From Bog-756 sp963725275 (GTDB lineage: Bacteria > Actinomycetota > Acidimicrobiia > Acidimicrobiales > RAAP-2), in contig CAVRXS010000003.1 in the NCBI GenBank assembly GCA_963725275.1, positions 248,001 to 312,000 of the forward strand: a stretch of DNA of 64,000 nt, read 5' to 3'. The notes under the pieces were generated by a model, which was not told where the DNA came from, did not search any database, and was given only the letters and a program-made list of their open reading frames with translations. Each line of letters begins with the position of its first letter. Positions within the stretch are counted from its first letter, which is position 1. The translations under genes and the position numbers were made by a program. Shown here one piece after another: positions 56,872-64,000 of the stretch.

Positions 56872-57000
56872 CCCACAGCCTCCATCCAGGGTTCAGTCGC
56901 TGAACCTGAAGTCTACAGGCGGAAGTGTCATTCGCACTCGCACGTCTCTCCCCCCAGGCATGTGTCTGTCTTCGGCATCCTGGCCTATCGTCTGTAGGAA

Positions 57001-57978
57001 GTGAACGTCATCGAGCTGCTGGGCCTGCCCGCCCTCGAAGAGCCCCTGGCCGAACTCGAGCCCCTGCTCGTGGAATCCGTGGTGACCGGCGACGCCTTTC
57101 TCGACGAGGTCACCACCCACCTGCTGGCGGCCGGGGGGAAGCGGCTCCGCCCGATCCTGGCCCTGGCAACGGCAACCTCGGGTGCCCAGCCCGCCTCCCG
57201 GGAGGACCTGCTCGGGGCGGTGGCAGTCGAGTTGGTCCACCTGGCCTCGCTCTACCACGACGACGTCATGGACGAGGCGACCATGCGGCGCAACGTGGAG
57301 AGCGTCAACTCCAGATTCGGCAACCTCGTGGCCATCGTCGCAGGGGACTTCCTGCTGGCCCGCTCGGCCGAGATCGCAGCCGGCCTGGGGGTCGAGATCG
57401 CGGCGCTGCTCGCCGCCACCCTGGGCGAGCTGTGTCAGGGGCAGGTCGCCGAGGTCCAGGCCGCGTTCCGGACGGATCGCTCCCGACACCAGTACGAGGT
57501 GACCATCGCCGGCAAGACCGCGTCACTCATGGCCACCTCCTGCCGGATCGGAGCCCTGACCGGGGGCCTCCCCGCAGCCGACGTCGACGCCTTCACCGCG
57601 TTCGGACGCTACTTCGGCATGATCTTCCAGGTACGCGACGACATCCTCGACGTCATCGGCACCGACGCCGAACTCGGCAAGCCGGCGGGGCAGGACCTGG
57701 CCGAGGGGATCTACACCCTCCCGGTGCTGCTCGCACTCACCGATCCGGCGGTCGGACCGGAGCTGAGCCCCCTGTTGGGCCAGCCGCTGGGTCAACCCGA
57801 GCGCGACAAGGCCCGGTCCATCGTGGCCGAGTCGGGCGCCATCGAACGGTCGGTGGTCACCGCCCGCGGGTATGCCGATCTGGCCGCCGAGGCGGCCCAC
57901 ACGGGGCCCTCTGCGGTGCTCGCCGAGGGGTTCGCGAACCTCGCCCACTCGCTGGTCGACGGCCTGCCCACGCTCTAG
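57001..57978 (+). CDS. polyprenyl diphosphate synthase
   Basis: The 325-residue protein is a trans-isoprenyl diphosphate synthase with the first Asp-rich motif in YHDDVMDEATMRR and the second in QVRDDILDVIG. GGKRLRPIL is the substrate-binding start. No bulky residue signature was scored, so chain length (geranylgeranyl to octaprenyl, for menaquinone or carotenoids) is not decided. GTG 57001 is used. It is divergent from clpC, and the 129 nt between them must hold both promoters. Confidence 0.9.
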   Translation: MNVIELLGLPALEEPLAELEPLLVESVVTGDAFLDEVTTHLLAAGGKRLRPILALATATSGAQPASREDLLGAVAVELVHLASLYHDDVMDEATMRRNVESVNSRFGNLVAIVAGDFLLARSAEIAAGLGVEIAALLAATLGELCQGQVAEVQAAFRTDRSRHQYEVTIAGKTASLMATSCRIGALTGGLPAADVDAFTAFGRYFGMIFQVRDDILDVIGTDAELGKPAGQDLAEGIYTLPVLLALTDPAVGPELSPLLGQPLGQPERDKARSIVAESGAIERSVVTARGYADLAAEAAHTGPSAVLAEGFANLAHSLVDGLPTL

Positions 57979-57991
57979 ACAGGCCGTTTCG

Positions 57992-58024
57992 GGCCGCCGG
58001 CAGCCGTGTCAGGTCCCGGCGGCC
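57992..58024. terminator. hairpin between convergent genes
   Basis: GGCCGCCGG pairs with CCGGCGGCC across a 15-nt loop, 14 nt after the polyprenyl synthase stop and before the convergent secreted-protein stop. It could serve both strands. No T-run is present. Confidence 0.5.
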
Positions 58025-58069
58025 TCGGGCACTCGCTGGACGGGCACTCGCTGCAGGTCAGCCGCCCGG

Positions 58070-58819
58070 TCAGGTCCCCGAGGTCGTCGTGGATGCAGGC
58101 GGCACGGTGGTGCTCGAACCGGCCGGGGTGGTGGCATTCGCTGACGCCCCGGTCGTGGTGGTCGAGCTCGCCGGCGGCGTCGTGGTGCTGGTGCTGGAGC
58201 TCTTCGGCGCAGTCGTCGTGGTCGAGCTCTTCGGCGCAGTCGTCGTGGTCGAGCTCTTCGGCGGCGTCTTGGCGGCCGGTTTCGTGGTGCTCGGGGTGCT
58301 CGCCGGCGGCTTGGCGGGGGCGGCCTTCGACGGAGGGAACGTCAGCTTCGAGAGTTTGCAGGCCTTGAGCCGGCCCTCGCCCCTCGTGACCGCGTCACTC
58401 TTCTTGTGCAGCGTGAGGATGTAGATCTCGTACTTCTTCTTCTTGTCGTAGCTCGAGTGCCAGTACCTGACGAGGTAGGTCTCGTAGTGCTGCCGTTGGG
58501 TCATGTCGAATTTCCAGTGCGCCACGACTGTCGGCTTGTTCGCCTTGCTGGCCTGGTTCTCGGACGCCTGGATGGAGGCCATCTCCTGGTGGAAGGCATG
58601 CTCGATGCGCTGGATCCTGTCGAAGCGTTGCTGGTCCCACGAGCACGTGAAGAAGGCCTCGGCCCTGGTGATCGGATTGGTCGAGCCCTTGTGGGCGGGC
58701 TTGGCCGACGACGGGGACACTGCTCCGGCCACTGCCATGGAGGCCGGGGTCAGCGTGCCGACGGCCACCGTGGTCAGGAGCAACGTGCGGGTCAGAACGG
58801 AGAGGCTGCGCAGTCTCAT
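58070..58819 (-). CDS. small secreted protein with Ser/Thr-rich tail
   Basis: The 249-residue protein has a signal peptide (LLLTTVAVGTLTPASMAVAGAVS). A charged alpha-helical domain follows, with one Cys near its start (FFTCSW) and one near its end (KACKLS) that may pair. The tail is Pro/Ser/Thr-rich with three direct APKSS-TTTT type repeats, a likely unstructured or glycosylated wall-spanning segment. No family is recognised. The next upstream gene on the same strand has the same layout, so they are probably paralogues. Confidence 0.7.
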   Translation of the reverse strand: MRLRSLSVLTRTLLLTTVAVGTLTPASMAVAGAVSPSSAKPAHKGSTNPITRAEAFFTCSWDQQRFDRIQRIEHAFHQEMASIQASENQASKANKPTVVAHWKFDMTQRQHYETYLVRYWHSSYDKKKKYEIYILTLHKKSDAVTRGEGRLKACKLSKLTFPPSKAAPAKPPASTPSTTKPAAKTPPKSSTTTTAPKSSTTTTAPKSSSTSTTTPPASSTTTTGASANATTPAGSSTTVPPASTTTSGT

Positions 58820-58876
58820 GGTCCTCCTTACCGAGTCACGACGCGTGCGGAACGAGTCGGGGGCGTACGAACAGGG

Positions 58877-59365
58877 TCAGGCCTGGGTCGTGCCGGGGTG
58901 TGGGGGCGAGATGGTGCGGGGGTGTGCCGGCAAGGTGGTCACCGGGGGTGCCGGCACATGACACTTGCCCTCGATGCCCGAGGCGGCCGTGGTCAGGAAG
59001 GTCTTGAACGTGGGGCTCTCCCGGCGCGTGATCCGCTTCTCGATCCTGTTGGCCCGGACGGTCTTCCCCTTCTGGGTCGCGACCTTCTCGCGGTGCGTCA
59101 GCTTGGGCAGTCCGGCCGCGATGTGCGCCTGGGCGTCCTGGATGTGCACAAGCGTCCGCTCGGCGTGGGAGCACTTGAACGAGGCGATCGAGAAGGGGTG
59201 GTGCTTGTGCTTGCGTACGTGTGTCTTTGCGTGGGCGTTGGCGTGGGTGGCTGGCGCCGCCGCGCCGGCGATCCCGCCCGCGAGGGACAGCGAGCCCACG
59301 GCTGCGGTCGCCACCAGCACCGTCGCAGTTGCCCGGATCAGCTTCCTCGTGGTCACGATGGTCAC
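58877..59365 (-). CDS. small secreted protein, paralogue-like neighbour
   Basis: The 162-residue protein has a signal peptide (ATATVLVATAAVGSLSLAGGIAGAAA), a His/Lys-rich stretch (HANAHAKTHVRKHKHH), a helical domain bracketed by cysteines (FKCSHAERTL and EGKCHVP), and a short Pro/Thr-rich tail. GTG 59365 is preceded by GGAGGGG, supporting the start over 59440. Domain order and the bracketing cysteines match the adjacent 249-residue protein. The His-rich segment could bind metal. Function is unknown. Confidence 0.7.
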   Translation of the reverse strand: MTIVTTRKLIRATATVLVATAAVGSLSLAGGIAGAAAPATHANAHAKTHVRKHKHHPFSIASFKCSHAERTLVHIQDAQAHIAAGLPKLTHREKVATQKGKTVRANRIEKRITRRESPTFKTFLTTAASGIEGKCHVPAPPVTTLPAHPRTISPPHPGTTQA

Positions 59366-59513
59366 ACGCCCCTCCTGGATGGCGTCGGCAGGCCCGGCAC
59401 CGACACCTCCTGTTATCGCCGATCGGGGTGTGCGATTCATGAGAAAGATGTGAGGAGAGTGTGATGGTCGGCCTGGCGTCGCCCAACCCGTGCCTGTCGG
59501 ATCGACGCCGTGG

Positions 59514-60113
59514 TCAAGAGGTCATGCCCCCGAGGCCGACCAGGCCACGGGCCAGTTCGATCTCACCCATGTGACGCAGCCCGTGCTGGTAGATCCAGCA
59601 CTCGGTCGCGTCGAGGAGGGTGATCCCCTCGGGGCCGGCCACCCGGGCGCTGTAGGTGCTGGCGACCTGGTCGGGAAAGGGACGGGCGATCACCACCCGG
59701 GTCAGCTCAGAGGGGTCGAGGGACGCGAGCCATGCCTCCACCCGTGCGAACACGGTCTGCATGTAACTCTTGAACTGCTCGTAGTCGCCGATCCGCTGGT
59801 GCACCATCTCGGCGACGCTGCGCTCCTTGCCGTGGTCGGGGATGGCCGGGCGGACCCGAGCGCGCCACTCGTCGTCCCAGACCGGCGCGGTCCCGGTCAT
59901 AAGCAGGAAGGAGGCATCGACCATGTTGACGATGTGGAAGAGGCTGAACGCGATGGGGAGGACGCCGTCGCGCTCGAAGTGGTTGACCTGCTCGAGGTCC
60001 ATGGTGGCCACCGCGTCGTCGTAGAGCGAGAACAGGGCGCGGATGCGGCGCCGCAGCGAGTCGAGGAGCAGGCCCTCTGGCGGCCCGGTTCGGGTTCCGG
60101 TCGGCTCCGACAT
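59514..60113 (-). CDS. DinB-family protein
   Basis: The 199-residue protein resembles DinB four-helix proteins: FSLFHIVNMVDASFLL carries a histidine at the position of the first metal ligand, and CWIYQHGLRHMGEIELARGLV holds the HxxxHxGE-like pair near the C-terminus. ATG 60113 is preceded by GGAAGGAG. It is divergent from a TetR gene 85 nt away, which may control it. The activity is unknown. Confidence 0.75.
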   Translation of the reverse strand: MSEPTGTRTGPPEGLLLDSLRRRIRALFSLYDDAVATMDLEQVNHFERDGVLPIAFSLFHIVNMVDASFLLMTGTAPVWDDEWRARVRPAIPDHGKERSVAEMVHQRIGDYEQFKSYMQTVFARVEAWLASLDPSELTRVVIARPFPDQVASTYSARVAGPEGITLLDATECWIYQHGLRHMGEIELARGLVGLGGMTS

Positions 60114-60198
60114 CGTGCTCCTTCCGCCCGGACGCGTGCCGACCGGGAAACTCACCCACTTGTCACCGATCCTGCCACCTGGTGGACTGGTCCGCGAA

Positions 60199-60908
60199 AT
60201 GCCCCGAGCCCAGACGCATCACGACGTGGACGGGGCGGAGCCCCGCCGGAGCACCCCGGCCGGTGCGCCGGCCACCGGAACTCCTCCGAGCGTGCCCGCG
60301 GCGGGCGAGGATTCCGAGGTCCCAGCCCAGACCGACGGCCGCCGCCTGCGCCGGGCGCTCAACCGGGAGGCGGTGGTCGACGCCCTGCTCGATCTCTACC
60401 GCGAGGGCAACCTCCGCCCCGGAACCGACCTCATCGTGGAGCGGGCCGGCCTCTCCCCGCGCTCCTCTTCCGGTACTTCGAGGACACCGACGACCTGGCC
60501 GGCGAGGCGGCCATCCGCCAACAGATCCGGGCGCTGCCGCTGGTCGTGCTCGAAGTCCACGTGGACGCCGACCTCGACGAACGGGTCCGGGTCCTGGTCG
60601 AGCAGCGGTTCCGCCTGTTCGGCGAGATCGGCAATGCCGCCTTGGCATCCCGCCTGCGAGCCCCGTTCCACCCGAGGATGGCCGAGGCCCTGGCCGGGAC
60701 GCGGGCCTTCCTCCGCGGCCAGATCCGCACGCTGTTCAGCCCAGAGCTGGAAGCGATGGACGACGACCGGGCCGAGGCGGTGCTGGTCGCTGCCGACCTG
60801 CTGACCGGCTTCGAGTCGTACCTGCTCCTCACCGACGCCCAGGGTCGCGACGCGGAGCAGGCCAAGTCCCTCCTCGCCAGCTCCCTCACCGTCCTCCTCG
60901 GGCCCTGA
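60199..60908 (+). pseudogene. TetR-family regulator, interrupted by one frameshift
   Basis: The N-terminal part reads as a TetR DNA-binding domain (NREAVVDALLDLYREGNLRPGTDLIVERAGLSPRS), then the frame is lost near 60462-60465. Restoring one C gives SPRSLFRYFEDTDDLAGEAA, the normal TetR continuation, and the ligand domain then runs to the end. This is a one-base deletion, unlike the insertions elsewhere in the window. It is divergent from the DinB gene, its likely target. Confidence 0.8.
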
Positions 60909-60966
60909 GCGCCTGCCGGGTGCTCCGGCAATTCACCGTGGGTGAACCCGGGGCGCCTCCCGCCCG

Positions 60967-61791
60967 TCACGCCGAGGCGACGTTCCGTTCGAAGATGATC
61001 CGGAGACCGTGCAGGGTGAGCCACGGCTCGACGTACTCGATCTCTTCCGAATAGGGTGCGATCAGCTCGGAGAGGCCGCCGGTGGCGACGACCGTGCACT
61101 CGCCGAGCTCCCCGGCAAACCGGCGGCAGAGCCCGTCGACCTGGGCCCCGAACCCGTAGATGGCCCCCGACTGGATCGACTCCACGGTCGATTTGCCGAT
61201 GACGCTGCGGGGTTCGATGAGCTCGACCCGTCGCAGCGCGGCCGCATGGGCGAACAGGGCGTCCAGGCTGATCGCCACTCCGGGGGTGATCGCCCCGCCC
61301 AGGTACTCGCCCGCGGCGGAGATCGCGTCGAAGGTGGTGGCCGTGCCCAGGTCGACCACCACGCAGGGCCCGCCGAATAGGTCGTACGCGCCTACCGCGT
61401 TGGCGATGCGGTCGGCCCCGACCTCCTTCGGGTTGTCGTAGAGGATCGGCATCCCGCTCCTGACCCCCGGTTCGAGGACCACCGAGGGGACGTTGAACCA
61501 GCGAGCCACCATCTGGCGGAGGTTGGCGGTCACCAGGGGGACAGAAGAGGTGACCGCGATACCGGTGACGGTCTGCGCGAGGTCGAGGCCGTTGAGGCCG
61601 AGGAGCTGGGTGAGGAGCAGCGCGTGCTCGTCCGCTGTGCGCACGTCGACCGTGGAGAGCCTCCAGTGGTGGGCGAGCCCCGTGGGCTCGGTGCCGTCCC
61701 GGGGGACCGACTCGTCGAGGGGGGCGCTCGGATCGTCGGCGAACAGCCCGACCACGGTGTCGGTGTTCCCCACGTCGATGGCGAGTAGCAC
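60967..61791 (-). CDS. coaX: type III pantothenate kinase
   Basis: The 274-residue protein has the ASKHA-fold signature of CoaX: LAIDVGNTDTVVG at the N-terminus, VGADRIANAVGAY and VDLGTATTFDAIS in the middle, and GAITPGVAISLDALF. It phosphorylates pantothenate, the first step of CoA synthesis, and lacks a classical P-loop. It lies 30 nt after nadC in a nadB-nadC-coaX operon typical of actinobacteria. Confidence 0.93.
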   Translation of the reverse strand: MLLAIDVGNTDTVVGLFADDPSAPLDESVPRDGTEPTGLAHHWRLSTVDVRTADEHALLLTQLLGLNGLDLAQTVTGIAVTSSVPLVTANLRQMVARWFNVPSVVLEPGVRSGMPILYDNPKEVGADRIANAVGAYDLFGGPCVVVDLGTATTFDAISAAGEYLGGAITPGVAISLDALFAHAAALRRVELIEPRSVIGKSTVESIQSGAIYGFGAQVDGLCRRFAGELGECTVVATGGLSELIAPYSEEIEYVEPWLTLHGLRIIFERNVASA

Positions 61792-61821
61792 GGGCGTCCT
61801 TTCGGTCCGGGAGGGCGGGCG

Positions 61822-62709
61822 TCAGGACCGCAGGTCGAAGGCCAGATCGAGCACGGGCGCCGAGTGGGTGAGGCTCCCCGCGGAGAGCAGGTCGACGCCG
61901 GCCGAGGCGAGCGCGGGGGCGGTCGCGAGGGTGACGCCACCCGATGCCTCGACCAGGAGGTCCGATCCGCTGGCCCGGACGAGGTCGACTGCCGTGGCCA
62001 CCTCGGAGGGGGCCATGTTGTCGAGCATCACCACACTGGCTCCTGCGGCGACCGCTTCCTTGACCTGCCCGAGCCCGTCGCACTCGACTTCGACCATGCG
62101 CCCCGGCCAGAGCCCGCGTGCCCGGGTGACCGCCTCGCCGATCGAGACACCCCCGAGATGGTTGTCCTTGATGAGCACGGCCTCCGACAGGCTGCCCCGG
62201 TGGTTGTGGCCGCCGCCCGCCCGCACGGCCGCCTTCTCGAGGGCCCGCAGGCCCGGCGTCGTCTTGCGGGTGTCCAGGACGCGCGTCGCCGGATTGGCCG
62301 CCCGCACCGCGTCGACGAACGCCCGGGTGAGTGTTGCGACGCCCGACAGGTGTCCGAGGAAGTTGAGCGCGGTCCGCTCGGCGGTCACGATCGAGCGCAG
62401 CGACCCCTCGAGGGTGGCGACCACGTCCCCCGGGCCGACCGATGTCCCGTCGGCCCGCTCCCAGGCGATGTCCACCGCCGGGTCGATCTGGGTGACGGTC
62501 TCGACGACGCAGGCCCGCCCTGCGATCACGCCGCGATCCCGGCACACGATGTCGACGACCGCACGACGCCCGGGGGGGAGCAGCGCCGCGCTCAGGTCCC
62601 CGAGGGGCAGGACGTCCTCGGCGATGGCCCTCGCCACGGCCTCGACCACTGCCGCACGAGGGGGATTGCATTCCCGTTCCCGATCGGCACCCGCCGCGTC
62701 CACGGTCAC
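61822..62709 (-). CDS. nadC: nicotinate-nucleotide diphosphorylase (carboxylating)
   Basis: The 295-residue protein matches NadC: TAERTALNFLGHLSGVAT, DTRKTTPGLR, GGGHNHRGSLSEAVLIKDNHL and EASGGVTL are conserved. It turns quinolinate and PRPP into nicotinate mononucleotide. GTG 62709 overlaps the nadB stop as GTGA, indicating coupling. Confidence 0.93.
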   Translation of the reverse strand: MTVDAAGADRERECNPPRAAVVEAVARAIAEDVLPLGDLSAALLPPGRRAVVDIVCRDRGVIAGRACVVETVTQIDPAVDIAWERADGTSVGPGDVVATLEGSLRSIVTAERTALNFLGHLSGVATLTRAFVDAVRAANPATRVLDTRKTTPGLRALEKAAVRAGGGHNHRGSLSEAVLIKDNHLGGVSIGEAVTRARGLWPGRMVEVECDGLGQVKEAVAAGASVVMLDNMAPSEVATAVDLVRASGSDLLVEASGGVTLATAPALASAGVDLLSAGSLTHSAPVLDLAFDLRS

Positions 62710-64000
62710 TGCGGTCCCCGGTCGGTCGGTGGTCCGGGCGGGGCCGCCGGGCTCGGTGCGGTCCGCACCAGGACGGTGTCGCCTGCCGTGTGGACGATGC
62801 GACAGCGCCACGCGTCGGACAGCGCGGGATGGTCGCTGCGGGCGTGGGCCCCGCGGCTCTCGCGCCGGCGGGTCGCCGAGTCGAGGACGCTTGCCGCTGC
62901 GGTCACCAGATTGGCCAGCTCACCGTGGGCGCGGTCGGTCGGGGTCCCGTGCCCGACGGCCCGGGACACCTCGTCGACCAGCCGATCGACCCGGGCCAGC
63001 GAGTCTGCGCTGCGCACCACCCCCACGCCCTCGGTCATCGCCCGCTGGAGCCGGTCGCGGGTCTTGGCCAGATCGGGCCACACGGCGCCGTCCTCCCCCT
63101 CCGCCGACCCAGGCGGTGATCCGCCGGGAGCAGCCTCCACCCAGGGCACGGGGGCCGATTCGACCCGGCCGGTGAGCACCGGGGCGAGCACCCCGGTGGC
63201 GGTCGGGCCGTCGCGCCCGGCGAGGATCGATTCGGCCAGGCGGGCGCCGAAGACCATGCCCTCGAGCAGCGAGTTCGAGGCGAGCCGGTTCGCACCGTGC
63301 ACGCCGGCGCAGGCGACCTCCCCGGCCGCCCAGAGGCCGGGCAGTGCCGTCGCCCCCCAGAGGTCGGTCAGGACGCCGCCGGAGAGGTAGTGGGCAGCCG
63401 GCGCGATCGGCAGCCAGTCGCTCGCCGGATCGAGTCCGATGGCGGCCAACGATGCCGCGATGGTCGGGAAGCGCGAGTCGAAGGACGCCAGGGCGGTGGC
63501 GTCCAGCCAGAGGTTCTCGACCCCCTGGGCGCGCATGCGTTCGGCCATCGCGCGGCTGACCACGTCCCGCGGGGCGAGCTCGTCCACGAAGCGCTCGCCC
63601 CGGGCGTCCCGGAGCAGGGCCCCGTGGCCTCGGAGCGCCTCGGAGAGCAGCGGGCGGGGCATCGCCGGGTGGTGGAGCGCGGTCGGGTGGAACTGCATGA
63701 ACTCGACGTCGGCGACGGGGACACCTGCCCGGAGGGCCATGGCCAGCCCGTCACCGGTGGCTCCGGCCGGGTTGGTGGTCACCGCGAAGAGCTGGCCCGC
63801 GCCGCCGGTTGCGAGCACGGTATGCGAGGCGCGGACCTCGATGAGCCGCCCATCTGCAGCGAGGGCGCGCACTCCCCGGCACCTGCCGTCCTCGATGAGC
63901 AGGTCCAGGGCGAACCACTCCTCGAGCACGGCCGCCACCGACGCGCGTGTGGCATCGACCAGCGCGCGCTCGACCTCGGCACCGGTCGCCGCGCCCCGCG
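62706..64000 (-). CDS. nadB: L-aspartate oxidase (N-terminus outside window)
   Basis: The visible part is the C-terminal 430 or so residues of an FAD-dependent L-aspartate oxidase: TVLATGGAGQLF, EFMQFHPTAL, the substrate-capping helix region with SRAMAERM, YLSGGVLTDLWG and GVHGANRLASNSLLEGMVFG are family motifs. The frame stays open through the window end, so the FAD Rossmann motif lies beyond it. It makes iminoaspartate for quinolinate synthesis. nadA is not in the window. Confidence 0.92.
   Translation of the reverse strand, partial: RGAATGAEVERALVDATRASVAAVLEEWFALDLLIEDGRCRGVRALAADGRLIEVRASHTVLATGGAGQLFAVTTNPAGATGDGLAMALRAGVPVADVEFMQFHPTALHHPAMPRPLLSEALRGHGALLRDARGERFVDELAPRDVVSRAMAERMRAQGVENLWLDATALASFDSRFPTIAASLAAIGLDPASDWLPIAPAAHYLSGGVLTDLWGATALPGLWAAGEVACAGVHGANRLASNSLLEGMVFGARLAESILAGRDGPTATGVLAPVLTGRVESAPVPWVEAAPGGSPPGSAEGEDGAVWPDLAKTRDRLQRAMTEGVGVVRSADSLARVDRLVDEVSRAVGHGTPTDRAHGELANLVTAAASVLDSATRRRESRGAHARSDHPALSDAWRCRIVHTAGDTVLVRTAPSPAAPPGPPTDRGPQ

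Overview
The window is high-GC bacterial chromosome with densely packed genes, many coupled by 4-nt GTGA or ATGA overlaps. The gene set is actinobacterial: an F420-type luciferase-like oxidoreductase, glucosyl-3-phosphoglycerate synthase, ergothioneine genes, CarD, DisA, ClpC and a LigD polymerase domain. A secreted protein with a repeated DGGVFAFGDA propeller motif points to Acidimicrobiia or a near relative. This placement is an inference from gene content. No rRNA, transposase, integrase, CRISPR array or phage gene was seen. The only RNA gene is tRNA-Thr(TGT). No gene-free stretch exceeds about 300 bases.

Layout. 0-6 kb: PHP-domain protein (cut by the window start), LigD-type polymerase, DinB protein, class I amidotransferase divergent from a LysR regulator, an apparently circularly permuted phosphodiesterase, and a PilZ protein. 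6-12 kb: ABC transporter pair, a dimeric-barrel protein with an F420 oxidoreductase, and a frameshifted FAD oxidoreductase. 12-24 kb: a respiratory island. The minus strand carries ctaG, a cupredoxin, ctaC, ctaD, ctaE, a small subunit and a second CtaG-like gene, preceded by a secreted protein and a membrane-SCO fusion. The converging plus-strand genes encode a small membrane protein, TlpA, SCO and a membrane-anchored protein. Copper delivery, thiol reduction and oxidase subunits are thus grouped.

24-43 kb: lipid and xenobiotic genes (SDR, acyl-CoA ligase, patatin, P450 with TetR, EthD protein), an unknown pair containing a PD-(D/E)XK nuclease, threonine synthase overlapping a ThiS-like sulphur carrier, glucosyl-3-phosphoglycerate synthase, a TetR-controlled MFS pump, and otsA/otsB for trehalose. 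43-64 kb is mostly housekeeping: LytR_C protein, tRNA-Thr, egtB-egtD, carD-ispDF-rlmB, radA-disA, the secreted propeller protein, clpC, a polyprenyl diphosphate synthase, two small secreted proteins, DinB, TetR, and nadB-nadC-coaX (nadB runs off the end).

Five genes (FAD oxidoreductase, methyltransferase, MFS pump, clpC, one TetR) are interrupted by six single-base frameshifts. Because clpC is among them, and each reading frame resumes perfectly, uncorrected sequencing indels are a more likely cause than gene decay.
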